Positions 22,061 to 29,442 of a DNA stretch of 64,000 nucleotides are shown piece after piece. The stretch lies in the IMG/VR virus record IMGVR_UViG_3300032309_001318, positions 1-64,000 of that record, one strand, 5' to 3'. The position numbers and the translations under genes were made by a program. This stretch comes from a virus. The notes under the pieces were generated by a model. That model saw nothing but the letters and a program-made list of their open reading frames with translations. It ran no database searches and was not told the origin of the DNA. The stretch's first letter is position 1. Each line of letters begins with the position of its first letter.

Positions 22061-22708
22061 TTGTTTAAAAAAGTAAAGAAATTACGCTTAATGGGAATTT
22101 CTGGAGTTAGGTATTTTAAAGGTAAACCTGTACCTAAATTTAGAAGGTATCCACAATACATAAAAGGTACTTGGGCACAATATACAGTGCTTACCGATAA
22201 AGGGAATTCTCAAGCTATAGAATGTCTTTATAAAAATGATGATAATGAGTCTGGCACAATTGTTATGTCTTATTTTATTAACAACGATTATCCAGCATCT
22301 TGGGCTACAATAATTATAGACGGATATGATAAAGATCACTATACTGCAATAACAGATAGGTTTTATACTAGCCCAATACATCGAAAGAAAAAGTACATAG
22401 AATCATTAGCTTTAATTGGATATCCAATATGGTGTACATTTTTTAACATTTTACCAAGATTAGGCCCAGGCTATACACAAGGGACACAGGCCGTAGCATT
22501 AAGCGGATCCTCCCTCATAGCATCAGCAACTAAAAAAAGGTTTAATTTAAACAAAGATAAAATTGAAAAAATAGTTAAGGTTGGGATGACACCTGGGGAA
22601 CTTCCTGAAATAAATATGCCAGCAGAATTAGTCATATACAAAGATCCGATATTTCCAGCATTATTTCACTCTATGAGCATTTGGGAGCCAAATGATAAAA
22701 AATATTAA
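22061..22708 (+). CDS. Uncharacterised protein at head of enzyme cassette (215 aa)
   Basis: The likely start is TTG 22061, six bases after AGGA; an ATG eleven codons later is the alternative. The N-terminus is very basic (FKKVKKLRLMG..KPVPKFRRYP). The middle is beta-like with aromatic residues (SYFINNDYPASWATIIIDGY), and ESLALIGYPIWCTFFNILPRLG is hydrophobic enough to be buried or membrane-touching. A glycine/serine stretch follows. I do not recognise it. It runs into the next gene by 17 bases and so belongs to the enzyme cassette. Confidence 0.65.
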   Translation: MFKKVKKLRLMGISGVRYFKGKPVPKFRRYPQYIKGTWAQYTVLTDKGNSQAIECLYKNDDNESGTIVMSYFINNDYPASWATIIIDGYDKDHYTAITDRFYTSPIHRKKKYIESLALIGYPIWCTFFNILPRLGPGYTQGTQAVALSGSSLIASATKKRFNLNKDKIEKIVKVGMTPGELPEINMPAELVIYKDPIFPALFHSMSIWEPNDKKY

Positions 22709-23255
22709 TTCAATTAATAACAAAACTATGCTTTCCGAGTATAATAAAATGATCTCTCAGATGCACGAATATGTTTATAAATTTAATCCAGGAATTAAGC
22801 TAGGGTTTAAACCTAAAAAAGTTTCTTTAATTGATTATAAAACATTTAACTTTTTTGCAATGTATAACAAAAACATTCATATTCTATATAAAGAAATATC
22901 TGATTTAACAAAAGAATATTGCATTAAAAATGGAGTTAATTTTGAAAGAAATTATTTTTATTTACTTGGCAATATAGTTAAAAAAGAAACTATTACATTA
23001 GACACATATCTAAATTTTGCACCTAATTATAAAACTACATTTGTTGGATTTTATGTTATAGATTGCAATAAAGATCAAATTTTTATAAATGATGAAAAAA
23101 TTGATTTAATTCCTGGACAATTAATATTTTTAGATTCATCATCAAAGATATTGTTTAAAAAAATAAGTGATGGTTTGACAATACTATCATTTAATATCTC
23201 TCCGCTGGAGTATCTATACAGACAGTACTATCAGAAATGGATACCTTTAGCATGA
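22692..23255 (+). CDS. Degenerate 2OG-oxygenase-like paralog (187 aa)
   Basis: The end of the protein (SPLEYLYRQYYQKWIPLA) and the TFVGFYVIDC and ISDLTKEYCIKNGVNFERNYF segments line up with the 25424 and 26065 proteins (FHGYYCV, VKEACEYYEIDFEKQQY, xxWIPxx end). The metal-binding HDH and the later histidine of those proteins are absent here, so this copy is probably not an iron enzyme and may be a structural or pseudo-enzyme partner. It overlaps both neighbours. Confidence 0.6.
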   Translation: MIKNINSINNKTMLSEYNKMISQMHEYVYKFNPGIKLGFKPKKVSLIDYKTFNFFAMYNKNIHILYKEISDLTKEYCIKNGVNFERNYFYLLGNIVKKETITLDTYLNFAPNYKTTFVGFYVIDCNKDQIFINDEKIDLIPGQLIFLDSSSKILFKKISDGLTILSFNISPLEYLYRQYYQKWIPLA

Positions 23256-23971
23256 TTAAAATAGAATTTATTCCAAAATATAGGTTGTATAAAAAGGCAT
23301 TCCCAGAGCCAGTAAGTGTTGCATCTAGCATACCAGAATGGTGGAAGCATCAAGAAAGTTATTTAAATAATAATCAAGATATCCATAAAGGAACAATGAT
23401 GTTGACAATTAAAAAATGCCAATCCATTTTTGACTCAATGACATTTGGCTATTATTTAAAATGCCCAATGGATATATTTATAGATGCAACTGGAGATAAG
23501 ATAAAAGTAGAATTGACATCTGAAATAATGGGTCTGCACCAACAGTATATTCTTTCTCATCATTTAAAAGAGCAAATGTCCAAATACCCAATACCAGATT
23601 ATTTTCACGAAGAAATTATTAGAATTCACCCAATGTGGTTAGTTAAAACAGAAGAGGGGCACAGCGCATTATTTATTTCTCCAATGCATGCAGAAGATTC
23701 CCCAATTAAAGCAATCTCTGGGGTCATAGACACAGACGCATATGCATCAGATGGATACTTATCATTTTTTGTTAAAAAAGGATTTAAAGGAATAGTTAAA
23801 CAAGGAACTCCAATTATTCAGGTAATTCCATTTAAAAGAGAAGACTGGGAAAGCTCAATAAGTGACGACAGGCAATCAGACACCAAGCTAAAAGAAAAAA
23901 CTTTACAAGTTAGATCAGTATTTCAAAATGGGTACAGAATGAAATTTTGGAAAAAGAAAACATATAGATGA
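23252..23971 (+). CDS. Uncharacterised protein, DUF6065-like (239 aa)
   Basis: I place the start at ATG 23252 (MIKIEFIPKY), overlapping the previous stop as ATGA. Features shared with the 24674 product are an early IPEWWK (here) or LPEWYK, a KKCQSIFDSMTFGYY or KLCMPFFDALTSGYM segment, W..KTEEGHSALFISPMHAED against W..ETPKGYSLLITHPLNR, a SGVIDTDAYAS/SGIIDSDLWHT motif, GTPIIQVIPFKREDW/GTPLFQMIPIKREGW. From memory this matches a conserved family of unknown function (DUF6065-like) found in phages and bacteria. No catalytic role is known to me. Confidence 0.7.
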   Translation: MIKIEFIPKYRLYKKAFPEPVSVASSIPEWWKHQESYLNNNQDIHKGTMMLTIKKCQSIFDSMTFGYYLKCPMDIFIDATGDKIKVELTSEIMGLHQQYILSHHLKEQMSKYPIPDYFHEEIIRIHPMWLVKTEEGHSALFISPMHAEDSPIKAISGVIDTDAYASDGYLSFFVKKGFKGIVKQGTPIIQVIPFKREDWESSISDDRQSDTKLKEKTLQVRSVFQNGYRMKFWKKKTYR

Positions 23972-24696
23972 CCAGTAAGGCTGTTAATAGAGTGCCTTAT
24001 GAAGCAGAATCATGGTCTCTAATGTCAACAATGACTTTTGAGCAAATATGCAATACGTCTAATTTGTTCCCAAAGTGGAAAGAATGGCAATATGTTAAAT
24101 CTGATCCTGCCTATAAACAATCAATTCTAAAACCAGTAAACATGTATGCTCATCATTTTTCTAACCCACCAGAGATAATAAAGAATTCTAAAAATAGTTT
24201 AACAATTAGATATTATAGCTACGGGGATATATTAATTCAAATAGCTGATCCGTTGCTAGGGCATAGGGGGGTATTCAAATCAAATCCAATTAATAGCTTT
24301 TTTTATGCAACCGATAAATGCTGGCTGCGTCAATTTTATCCATCAGAAAATCAATACAATATCGTAGATCAGAATGCGATTTCTAAAAGAATTTTTAAAA
24401 TTTATATTCCTTGGTTTTTAGATATGGACGTAGATTATTCAATTAAATGTAATATAGAAAATCCTTCATTAAAAATAATAGAAAAAACGGATTTCTTTAC
24501 AAAAACAAATGAGAATGTTATAATAAAAGAAGCAAATTTTGTTGATTTTTATTTTACAAATTCTAAAAATCATATGGAAGACAATATTTGCGGATTAATA
24601 AAAAGAGGTACGTATTTATTTGATATAGAAATAAACACAGATAAAAAAACTATTAAAAAAATTATAAGGGAATATGAAAAAAGAATTAGTAATTAA
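23968..24696 (+). CDS. Diverged relative of the DUF6065-like proteins (242 aa)
   Basis: ATG 23968 overlaps the previous stop (ATGA). The protein is of the same length as its two neighbours and keeps the outline: FPKWKEWQYVKSD early, a central PLLGHRGVFKSNPINSFFYA, and a late GLIKRGTYLFDIEI where the neighbours have ..KQGTPIIQVIPF. Key motif residues differ, so the relationship is weaker. The tandem position between two clear family members supports local duplication and drift. Confidence 0.55.
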   Translation: MTSKAVNRVPYEAESWSLMSTMTFEQICNTSNLFPKWKEWQYVKSDPAYKQSILKPVNMYAHHFSNPPEIIKNSKNSLTIRYYSYGDILIQIADPLLGHRGVFKSNPINSFFYATDKCWLRQFYPSENQYNIVDQNAISKRIFKIYIPWFLDMDVDYSIKCNIENPSLKIIEKTDFFTKTNENVIIKEANFVDFYFTNSKNHMEDNICGLIKRGTYLFDIEINTDKKTIKKIIREYEKRISN

Positions 24697-25423
24697 ATTT
24701 ACGCCAGGATTTTCAATTAATCCTGATGACTTAAACAACGGACTAATTGTTGAGCCAGAAGAGTCTAAAAACCATCTTCCAGAATGGTATAAAAAACTTT
24801 CTAGATTTTATAAGTCTAACCATATCAGCAAGCTTCATCCAGTTAATGATAGAGGAACCGATGGAAGCGCTGCTTCGACAAAGCTATGTATGCCATTTTT
24901 TGACGCATTAACTTCTGGATATATGTACACACTAGACTACGATCTTCATGTTAACCAAGACAAAAACGGATTTCCAGTACTTTCCTGGGAAGGACAGAAC
25001 ATGATAGTAGACAAAAGATTAATGACAGACGTCCCAGTCCCAACACACCATCACCCATTACATTTTGGCTGGAAGGTAAACTGGTATTCGGAAACACCAA
25101 AAGGATATTCTTTATTAATAACCCATCCGTTAAATAGACATGATTTACCATTTACCACCCTTAGTGGAATAATAGACTCCGATTTATGGCACACACCAGT
25201 ATTTACATCCTTCTTCCTAAAAAGGAACTTTATTGGTATAATACCTAAAGGAACACCTCTATTTCAGATGATTCCAATTAAAAGAGAAGGTTGGGCTTTG
25301 GAGATAGACTATTCGGTCAAGGGGAAAGAAATGAATCAAATTAAAGATGAAAAAAGAAGGTCTTCAATTTATGCCTATTATAAAAATATAGTATGGCAAC
25401 GTAAACAGTATAAGGGAAAATAA
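24674..25423 (+). CDS. Uncharacterised protein, DUF6065-like (249 aa)
   Basis: ATG 24674 is inside the end of the previous gene by 23 bases. It is the best-conserved member of the local trio: LPEWYKKLSRF, STKLCMPFFDALTSGYMYTL, HPLHFGWKVNWYSETPKGYS, LITHPLNRHDLPFTTLSGII, and GTPLFQMIPIKREGW. The histidine/aspartate-rich centre (VPTHHHPLHF) could hold a metal. Position between oxygenase-like genes suggests a shared pathway. No function is assigned to this family that I know. Confidence 0.7.
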   Translation: MKKELVIKFTPGFSINPDDLNNGLIVEPEESKNHLPEWYKKLSRFYKSNHISKLHPVNDRGTDGSAASTKLCMPFFDALTSGYMYTLDYDLHVNQDKNGFPVLSWEGQNMIVDKRLMTDVPVPTHHHPLHFGWKVNWYSETPKGYSLLITHPLNRHDLPFTTLSGIIDSDLWHTPVFTSFFLKRNFIGIIPKGTPLFQMIPIKREGWALEIDYSVKGKEMNQIKDEKRRSSIYAYYKNIVWQRKQYKGK

Positions 25424-26071
25424 ATGATTAATAATATGCAAATGAATCAGCCAACAGGTAAAGAGCATAAATTTTTTGAAAGATATTTAGACAATGACCT
25501 AGGCCAATTAGCAGAGTTTTTACAGAACCAATATTCTAATATGGAAAACTTAAATCTCACTGGCATAACAAAGGTGACAGAGAGAGATCACTGGCTATCA
25601 TCAGACAGCGTCTCTACTATAAAATGGAGGGAATATAATGTTTTTCAATTTTATCATCCATCAATACATAAGCTATATAAAAACCTTGTAGAAATGGTTA
25701 AAGAAGCTTGTGAGTATTATGAAATTGATTTTGAAAAACAACAATACATGATTCAAGGCTGGTTTAATATTAATTATAACGACAAAGGAAAGCTAGACTG
25801 GCACGATCACGGTGGACCGTATGCTCCATATTTTCACGGATACTATTGCGTAAAAGCAGAGCCATCTACAACGTATTATAAAGTTTTTGGTAAAGAAGTT
25901 GATAATCACAATAAAGACAACAGGCTTATCATATCAGAAATGGGACATCCACATGCAATGGGATCTTGGGACTGGGAAGGCCCTAGAGTAACAATTGCAT
26001 ACGATATAGTTCCATTAAAAAGTTTAATAGCAAACAAGGCACATCCACAACATTGGATACCAATATGTTAA
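25424..26071 (+). CDS. 2OG-Fe(II) oxygenase-like protein, copy A (215 aa)
   Basis: ATG 25424 directly follows the previous stop. Conserved features shared with copy B: WHDHGG (H127-D128-H129), YFHGYYCVKAEPSTTYYKV (H138), GHPHAMGSW (H175/H177) and RVTIAYDIVP (R188). A histidine-acid pair, a distal histidine and a later arginine on a strand are what a double-stranded beta-helix 2-oxoglutarate oxygenase shows. The C-terminus is WIPIC. The substrate is unknown; in context a proline, lysine or sugar hydroxylation is possible. Confidence 0.65.
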   Translation: MINNMQMNQPTGKEHKFFERYLDNDLGQLAEFLQNQYSNMENLNLTGITKVTERDHWLSSDSVSTIKWREYNVFQFYHPSIHKLYKNLVEMVKEACEYYEIDFEKQQYMIQGWFNINYNDKGKLDWHDHGGPYAPYFHGYYCVKAEPSTTYYKVFGKEVDNHNKDNRLIISEMGHPHAMGSWDWEGPRVTIAYDIVPLKSLIANKAHPQHWIPIC

Positions 26072-26715
26072 ATAAACCACAAAAATTTTTTGAATCATAT
26101 TTAAATAATGATACGCAAGCACTATCAAAATATTTATATAAAATAAACGATGAAATTATTAAAGAAAATTCTTTAAATTTATCTAATGAGGTTTTAGATA
26201 AATATAAAAATTTACCAGGCGCAGCAACAAAAATTGGAATAAATCATTATAATATTTTTATGTTTCCAATCGATGAGATATATAACCTATATTGTGAATT
26301 AAAAAATCTTACAAAAAAAGCATGTGAATATTATGAAATAGATTTTAATTTTGAAAACTATGTAATACATGGCTGGTTTAATTTTGACTATAAGTCTACC
26401 GAGAATAAGGTCGATCCAGTAAAAAATCCAGAGCAACTTCATGATCATTTTGGAGGAACTGGCATACCACATTTTCACGGGTACTATTGTGTAAATGCCG
26501 AGCCATCCATAACATACTATAAGCTAGATAAAAATAATAATGATTTATTTGAAAATGTTAATAAAAATAATAGAGCAATTATTTCCGAAACTGGCTACCC
26601 CCATGCTAGAGGAGATTGGCAACAAGACCAAGCAAGAGTAACAATTGCATACGATATTGTTCCGTTTAGAGAGATTAGCAATAGTAAATCTATGAAATGG
26701 ATACCATTCAAATAA
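26065..26715 (+). CDS. 2OG-Fe(II) oxygenase-like protein, copy B (216 aa)
   Basis: The start is ATG 26065 (MLNKPQKFFE), overlapping the previous stop by 7 bases. The sequence follows copy A through its length: FFESYLNNDTQALSKYL, ACEYYEIDFNFENYVIHGWF, LHDHFGG (H126-D127-H128), HFHGYYCVNAEPSITYYKL, GYPHARGDW (H180), RVTIAYDIVP (R191), and end KWIPFK. Copies A and B are therefore a tandem duplication, both keeping all presumed metal and co-substrate residues. Confidence 0.65.
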   Translation: MLNKPQKFFESYLNNDTQALSKYLYKINDEIIKENSLNLSNEVLDKYKNLPGAATKIGINHYNIFMFPIDEIYNLYCELKNLTKKACEYYEIDFNFENYVIHGWFNFDYKSTENKVDPVKNPEQLHDHFGGTGIPHFHGYYCVNAEPSITYYKLDKNNNDLFENVNKNNRAIISETGYPHARGDWQQDQARVTIAYDIVPFREISNSKSMKWIPFK

Positions 26716-27530
26716 TGGAAAATATTGGTATATGCATTTACAGCTATCAAAATAAAAATTTATTTAAAACTGTATCTGAAATTATAGACAAATCTAGTCA
26801 AAAAAATATGTTATATTTTTACATTATTGATCAAAATAATGTAGACAGAACTAGATCCCTAGACCAACCAGATTTTTATGCATCAATTGTTTATAAATAT
26901 GTTACGTGGGACTCTATTAAAAGCCCAATTGAATATAAGCGGGATGCATTTAAGTCACTGAATAAAAAATATTATATGCAAATTGGAGACGATGTTTCAT
27001 TAGCTAAAGATTGGGACATCCATGCAGTTGAATTTTTAAAGAATAATAAAAACTCAATTTTATCTGGAAATTCTACGGTTACCTTAAAAAATAAAAATTG
27101 GTTCATGCTAGAGCCAGAAAGAGTACCATCTTCAAATTTTAATAAAATAAATTATATAGACAGAAATTTTATATTTGCATTGTCTGAAGATTTTGCAATA
27201 ATAAATCAACCAACTCACTTAAAATACTTTGGAGAAGAAGAAAGTATTTCAATAGATTTAATTAATAGTGGCGTAGATATTTATAATTTTCCAGACGAAT
27301 ACATATCAATTAATAAAAATTCAGTAGAGGATAAATATACCCCATTTTCTTTAACCCATAACTATAATCAATTTATTGAAAAATATTCAAATGAAATTCA
27401 AAAAAACTTTAATATAAATTTAATGCAGCTACCGTTTGAAGATAACGATGTTGCTTACGACACTGGCCAGTCTCAAATAGATAGAATGGGCGGATTAAGA
27501 TATCTTGACAGGATTAAGGAGATCAGGTAA
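26715..27530 (+). CDS. GT60-like glycosyltransferase (271 aa)
   Basis: The start is ATG 26715 (MENIGICIYSYQNKNLFKTV), overlapping the previous stop as TAATG. The N-terminal strand-loop-helix, the YFYIIDQNN segment, ITWDSIKSPIEYKRDAF-like region with an Arg, and KKYYMQIGDDVSLAKDWDIH (84-103) with a double-Asp in place of the DxD/DSH metal site, are in the order of GT-A enzymes of the Skp1 hydroxyproline GlcNAc-transferase type (GT60), whose hallmark is ..YxLQIDSHxRFxxxWD. That family adds GlcNAc to hydroxyproline in Dictyostelium. The next two genes are prolyl-4-hydroxylase-like, which strengthens the assignment. GT2 remains an alternative. Confidence 0.65.
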   Translation: MENIGICIYSYQNKNLFKTVSEIIDKSSQKNMLYFYIIDQNNVDRTRSLDQPDFYASIVYKYVTWDSIKSPIEYKRDAFKSLNKKYYMQIGDDVSLAKDWDIHAVEFLKNNKNSILSGNSTVTLKNKNWFMLEPERVPSSNFNKINYIDRNFIFALSEDFAIINQPTHLKYFGEEESISIDLINSGVDIYNFPDEYISINKNSVEDKYTPFSLTHNYNQFIEKYSNEIQKNFNINLMQLPFEDNDVAYDTGQSQIDRMGGLRYLDRIKEIR

Positions 27531-28072
27531 TGTTAATAAAAATAGTAGAAGATTTTATATCAGAACAAGATGCATTTTCTCTTATGGAAGAGATGCAATC
27601 GCCGTCAAAAATAAACCCGTATCCAGAATACTATAAAGATAGAAACGGCGGAACTGCTTTCCCATATAACAATAGGGTAATGGATATACTTAAAAAATAT
27701 TCAGTAAGAGCAAACCACATTCAGAAAGAATTTTTTAACTTAAAAGACAAAGTAATTGTTACTAAGGCTTTTGGCTCGTGGTGGCAGCCAGGACAAAGTG
27801 GAAGTCCTCACATAGACGCAATTGAAAAAGAACCATTCATAGAATATAGCACCGTAATTTATTTAAATGACGAGTACGAGGGCGGAGAGATATATTTTCC
27901 TAAACAAGCATTTTCTTTAAAGGCCAAAAAGTATTCTGCTATATTTTTCCCAGGAAATGATTATCAATATATTCATGGGGTTAAAGAAATTACTTCTGGC
28001 AGTAGGTATACAGCCCTCTATATGCAATCAACCAAGCAAGAGTTCGTAGACCCAGATTTTAGGGAGTGCTAA
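27530..28072 (+). CDS. Prolyl-4-hydroxylase-like 2OG-Fe(II) oxygenase (180 aa)
   Basis: The signature is clear: H94-x-D96 (SPHIDAIE), STVIYLNDEYEGGEIYFP (107-124), H149 (YQYIHGV) and R159 (SGSRYTALYMQ). These are the iron ligands and the 2-oxoglutarate-binding arginine of the P4H branch of the double-stranded beta-helix family; YLNDxYxGGxxxFP is its usual core. It hydroxylates a peptide proline (or related residue) using O2, Fe(II) and 2-oxoglutarate. ATG 27530 overlaps the previous stop (TAATG). The length is near minimal for the domain, with no targeting part. Confidence 0.88.
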   Translation: MLIKIVEDFISEQDAFSLMEEMQSPSKINPYPEYYKDRNGGTAFPYNNRVMDILKKYSVRANHIQKEFFNLKDKVIVTKAFGSWWQPGQSGSPHIDAIEKEPFIEYSTVIYLNDEYEGGEIYFPKQAFSLKAKKYSAIFFPGNDYQYIHGVKEITSGSRYTALYMQSTKQEFVDPDFREC

Positions 28073-28074
28073 TA

Positions 28075-28728
28075 ATGCAATATCAAGAGTTGGCTTTAGG
28101 CGTTGTGTATTATAAAAATATTATAAAAGATCCCAATGAACTAATTAATAAAATAGAGTCTTTAGAAGAAAAAAGAAGCCTACAAAAAGACTATAGGTCA
28201 CAATCAGTAAAGCCTTGGCAAGCATGGGACTATGATCACGGCAATAAAGAAAAAACAATATTCTGTTGGCAAAAATTTTTACCAAAGCCAAATGATATAG
28301 ATGTTAATGATTATTTTTATAAAGAACAACACGAAATATCTTCTGAGTTATTTAATGGTTTAGAAGATGGATTAAAACATTATTTTTCATTATATCCATA
28401 TGCTGAAAAAAATATTAAATCTAGAGAAAAAACAATGCACCTATTAAAATATAAAGAAAGCGGATTCCTACCAGCCCACTCAGACCATGGTATAAGCAGT
28501 AGAGTTTTATCGGCACTTCTTTATTTAAATGACGATTATGAAGGTGGCAACATAAGATTCCCGCATTGTAATATTGACATGAAGCCAGAAGCTGGAAGCC
28601 TATTGTTTTTCCCATCAAATTTTGTTTACGTTCACGAAGTTGATGCGGTAACAAGCGGAACAAGATATTCATTGCCAAACTGGTATCATAATAGAAAAAA
28701 CGCATACTACTCAGACGGGACAGAATAA
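28075..28728 (+). CDS. Second prolyl-4-hydroxylase-like oxygenase (217 aa)
   Basis: I prefer ATG 28075 (MQYQELALGV), eight bases after AGGGAG; a GTG three codons upstream is possible. Motifs are H135-x-D137 (PAHSDHG), ALLYLNDDYEGGNIRFP (147-163), H187 (YVHEVD) and R197 (SGTRYSLPNWY). It differs from the preceding protein outside the core, and has a longer N-terminal region (about 115 residues) that may bind the substrate. Two complete P4H-type enzymes in tandem suggest two positions or two substrates. Confidence 0.88.
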   Translation: MQYQELALGVVYYKNIIKDPNELINKIESLEEKRSLQKDYRSQSVKPWQAWDYDHGNKEKTIFCWQKFLPKPNDIDVNDYFYKEQHEISSELFNGLEDGLKHYFSLYPYAEKNIKSREKTMHLLKYKESGFLPAHSDHGISSRVLSALLYLNDDYEGGNIRFPHCNIDMKPEAGSLLFFPSNFVYVHEVDAVTSGTRYSLPNWYHNRKNAYYSDGTE

Positions 28729-29417
28729 TGATTATAGTAACTGGATCGAGCAGGGGAATTGGGAATGTAATAGCAAATAGGCTTTCTAAAAATGGATATG
28801 ATGTCATTGGCATATCAAGAGGTATGCCTCAAAACGATGTATCCTTTAAAACTTATCAAGCAGACGTAAGCCAAAAAAATACCTTAACTCCAATATTTGA
28901 AGATTTAAAAGAAAAAAATATTACAGTACAAGCTTTAATAAATTGTGCTGGAATACTAGAAACCCCATTTGTAGACTGGCTAACAATAGAACAGAGCGAA
29001 ATGGAATCAATATTTTCTACAAACGTAATAGGAACAATGAATTCTTGTCAAGTGTTTTTACCATTAATGGACAAAAAACAACATACACCAATAATAAATA
29101 TGGCAAGCCTATCAGCGCATTCAGTAACCGATTTTGCAATATATGGGGCAAGCAAGCATGCAGTATATGGATTTACAAAATCTTTAGCAAAAAAATTACA
29201 AAATACATCTATCAGACCAAACTGCATATCACCAGGCCCAATAAAATCAACAATGACAGAGGGCATACCAGACATGGCTTTTAAGCTATTTGCTGGCCCA
29301 CAAATTATTAACCGAACAGTGTTCACATCTGACGACATATGCAATATTGTAGAGCTTTTGCTTGACCCAAAATCAAGTAGTTTAACTGGACAAGCATTCC
29401 ACATTGGTGGATACTAA
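28728..29417 (+). CDS. Short-chain dehydrogenase/reductase (229 aa)
   Basis: The Rossmann SDR pattern is complete: TGSSRGIG (5-12), NCAG (72-75), a catalytic Ser in NMASLSA (124-130), Y139-x3-K143 (YGASK), and SPGPIKSTM after the active site. It would oxidise a hydroxyl or reduce a carbonyl with NAD(P)H, FabG-like in form. It ends the enzyme cassette, overlapping the previous stop by one base. In context it may prepare a sugar nucleotide or finish a modified side chain; phage SDRs are uncommon enough to note. Confidence 0.92.
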   Translation: MIIVTGSSRGIGNVIANRLSKNGYDVIGISRGMPQNDVSFKTYQADVSQKNTLTPIFEDLKEKNITVQALINCAGILETPFVDWLTIEQSEMESIFSTNVIGTMNSCQVFLPLMDKKQHTPIINMASLSAHSVTDFAIYGASKHAVYGFTKSLAKKLQNTSIRPNCISPGPIKSTMTEGIPDMAFKLFAGPQIINRTVFTSDDICNIVELLLDPKSSSLTGQAFHIGGY

Positions 29418-29436
29418 ACTACATTGATGGTATAAT
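29408..29436 (+). promoter_or_regulatory. Promoter: TGGATA - 17 - TATAAT, leaderless
   Basis: TGGATA (29408-29413), a 17-base spacer ending GATGG, and TATAAT (29431-29436). ATG 29443 is six bases after the -10 and no ribosome binding site is present, so the mRNA would begin at or next to its start codon. Confidence 0.65.
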
Positions 29437-29442
29437 TTTTAA

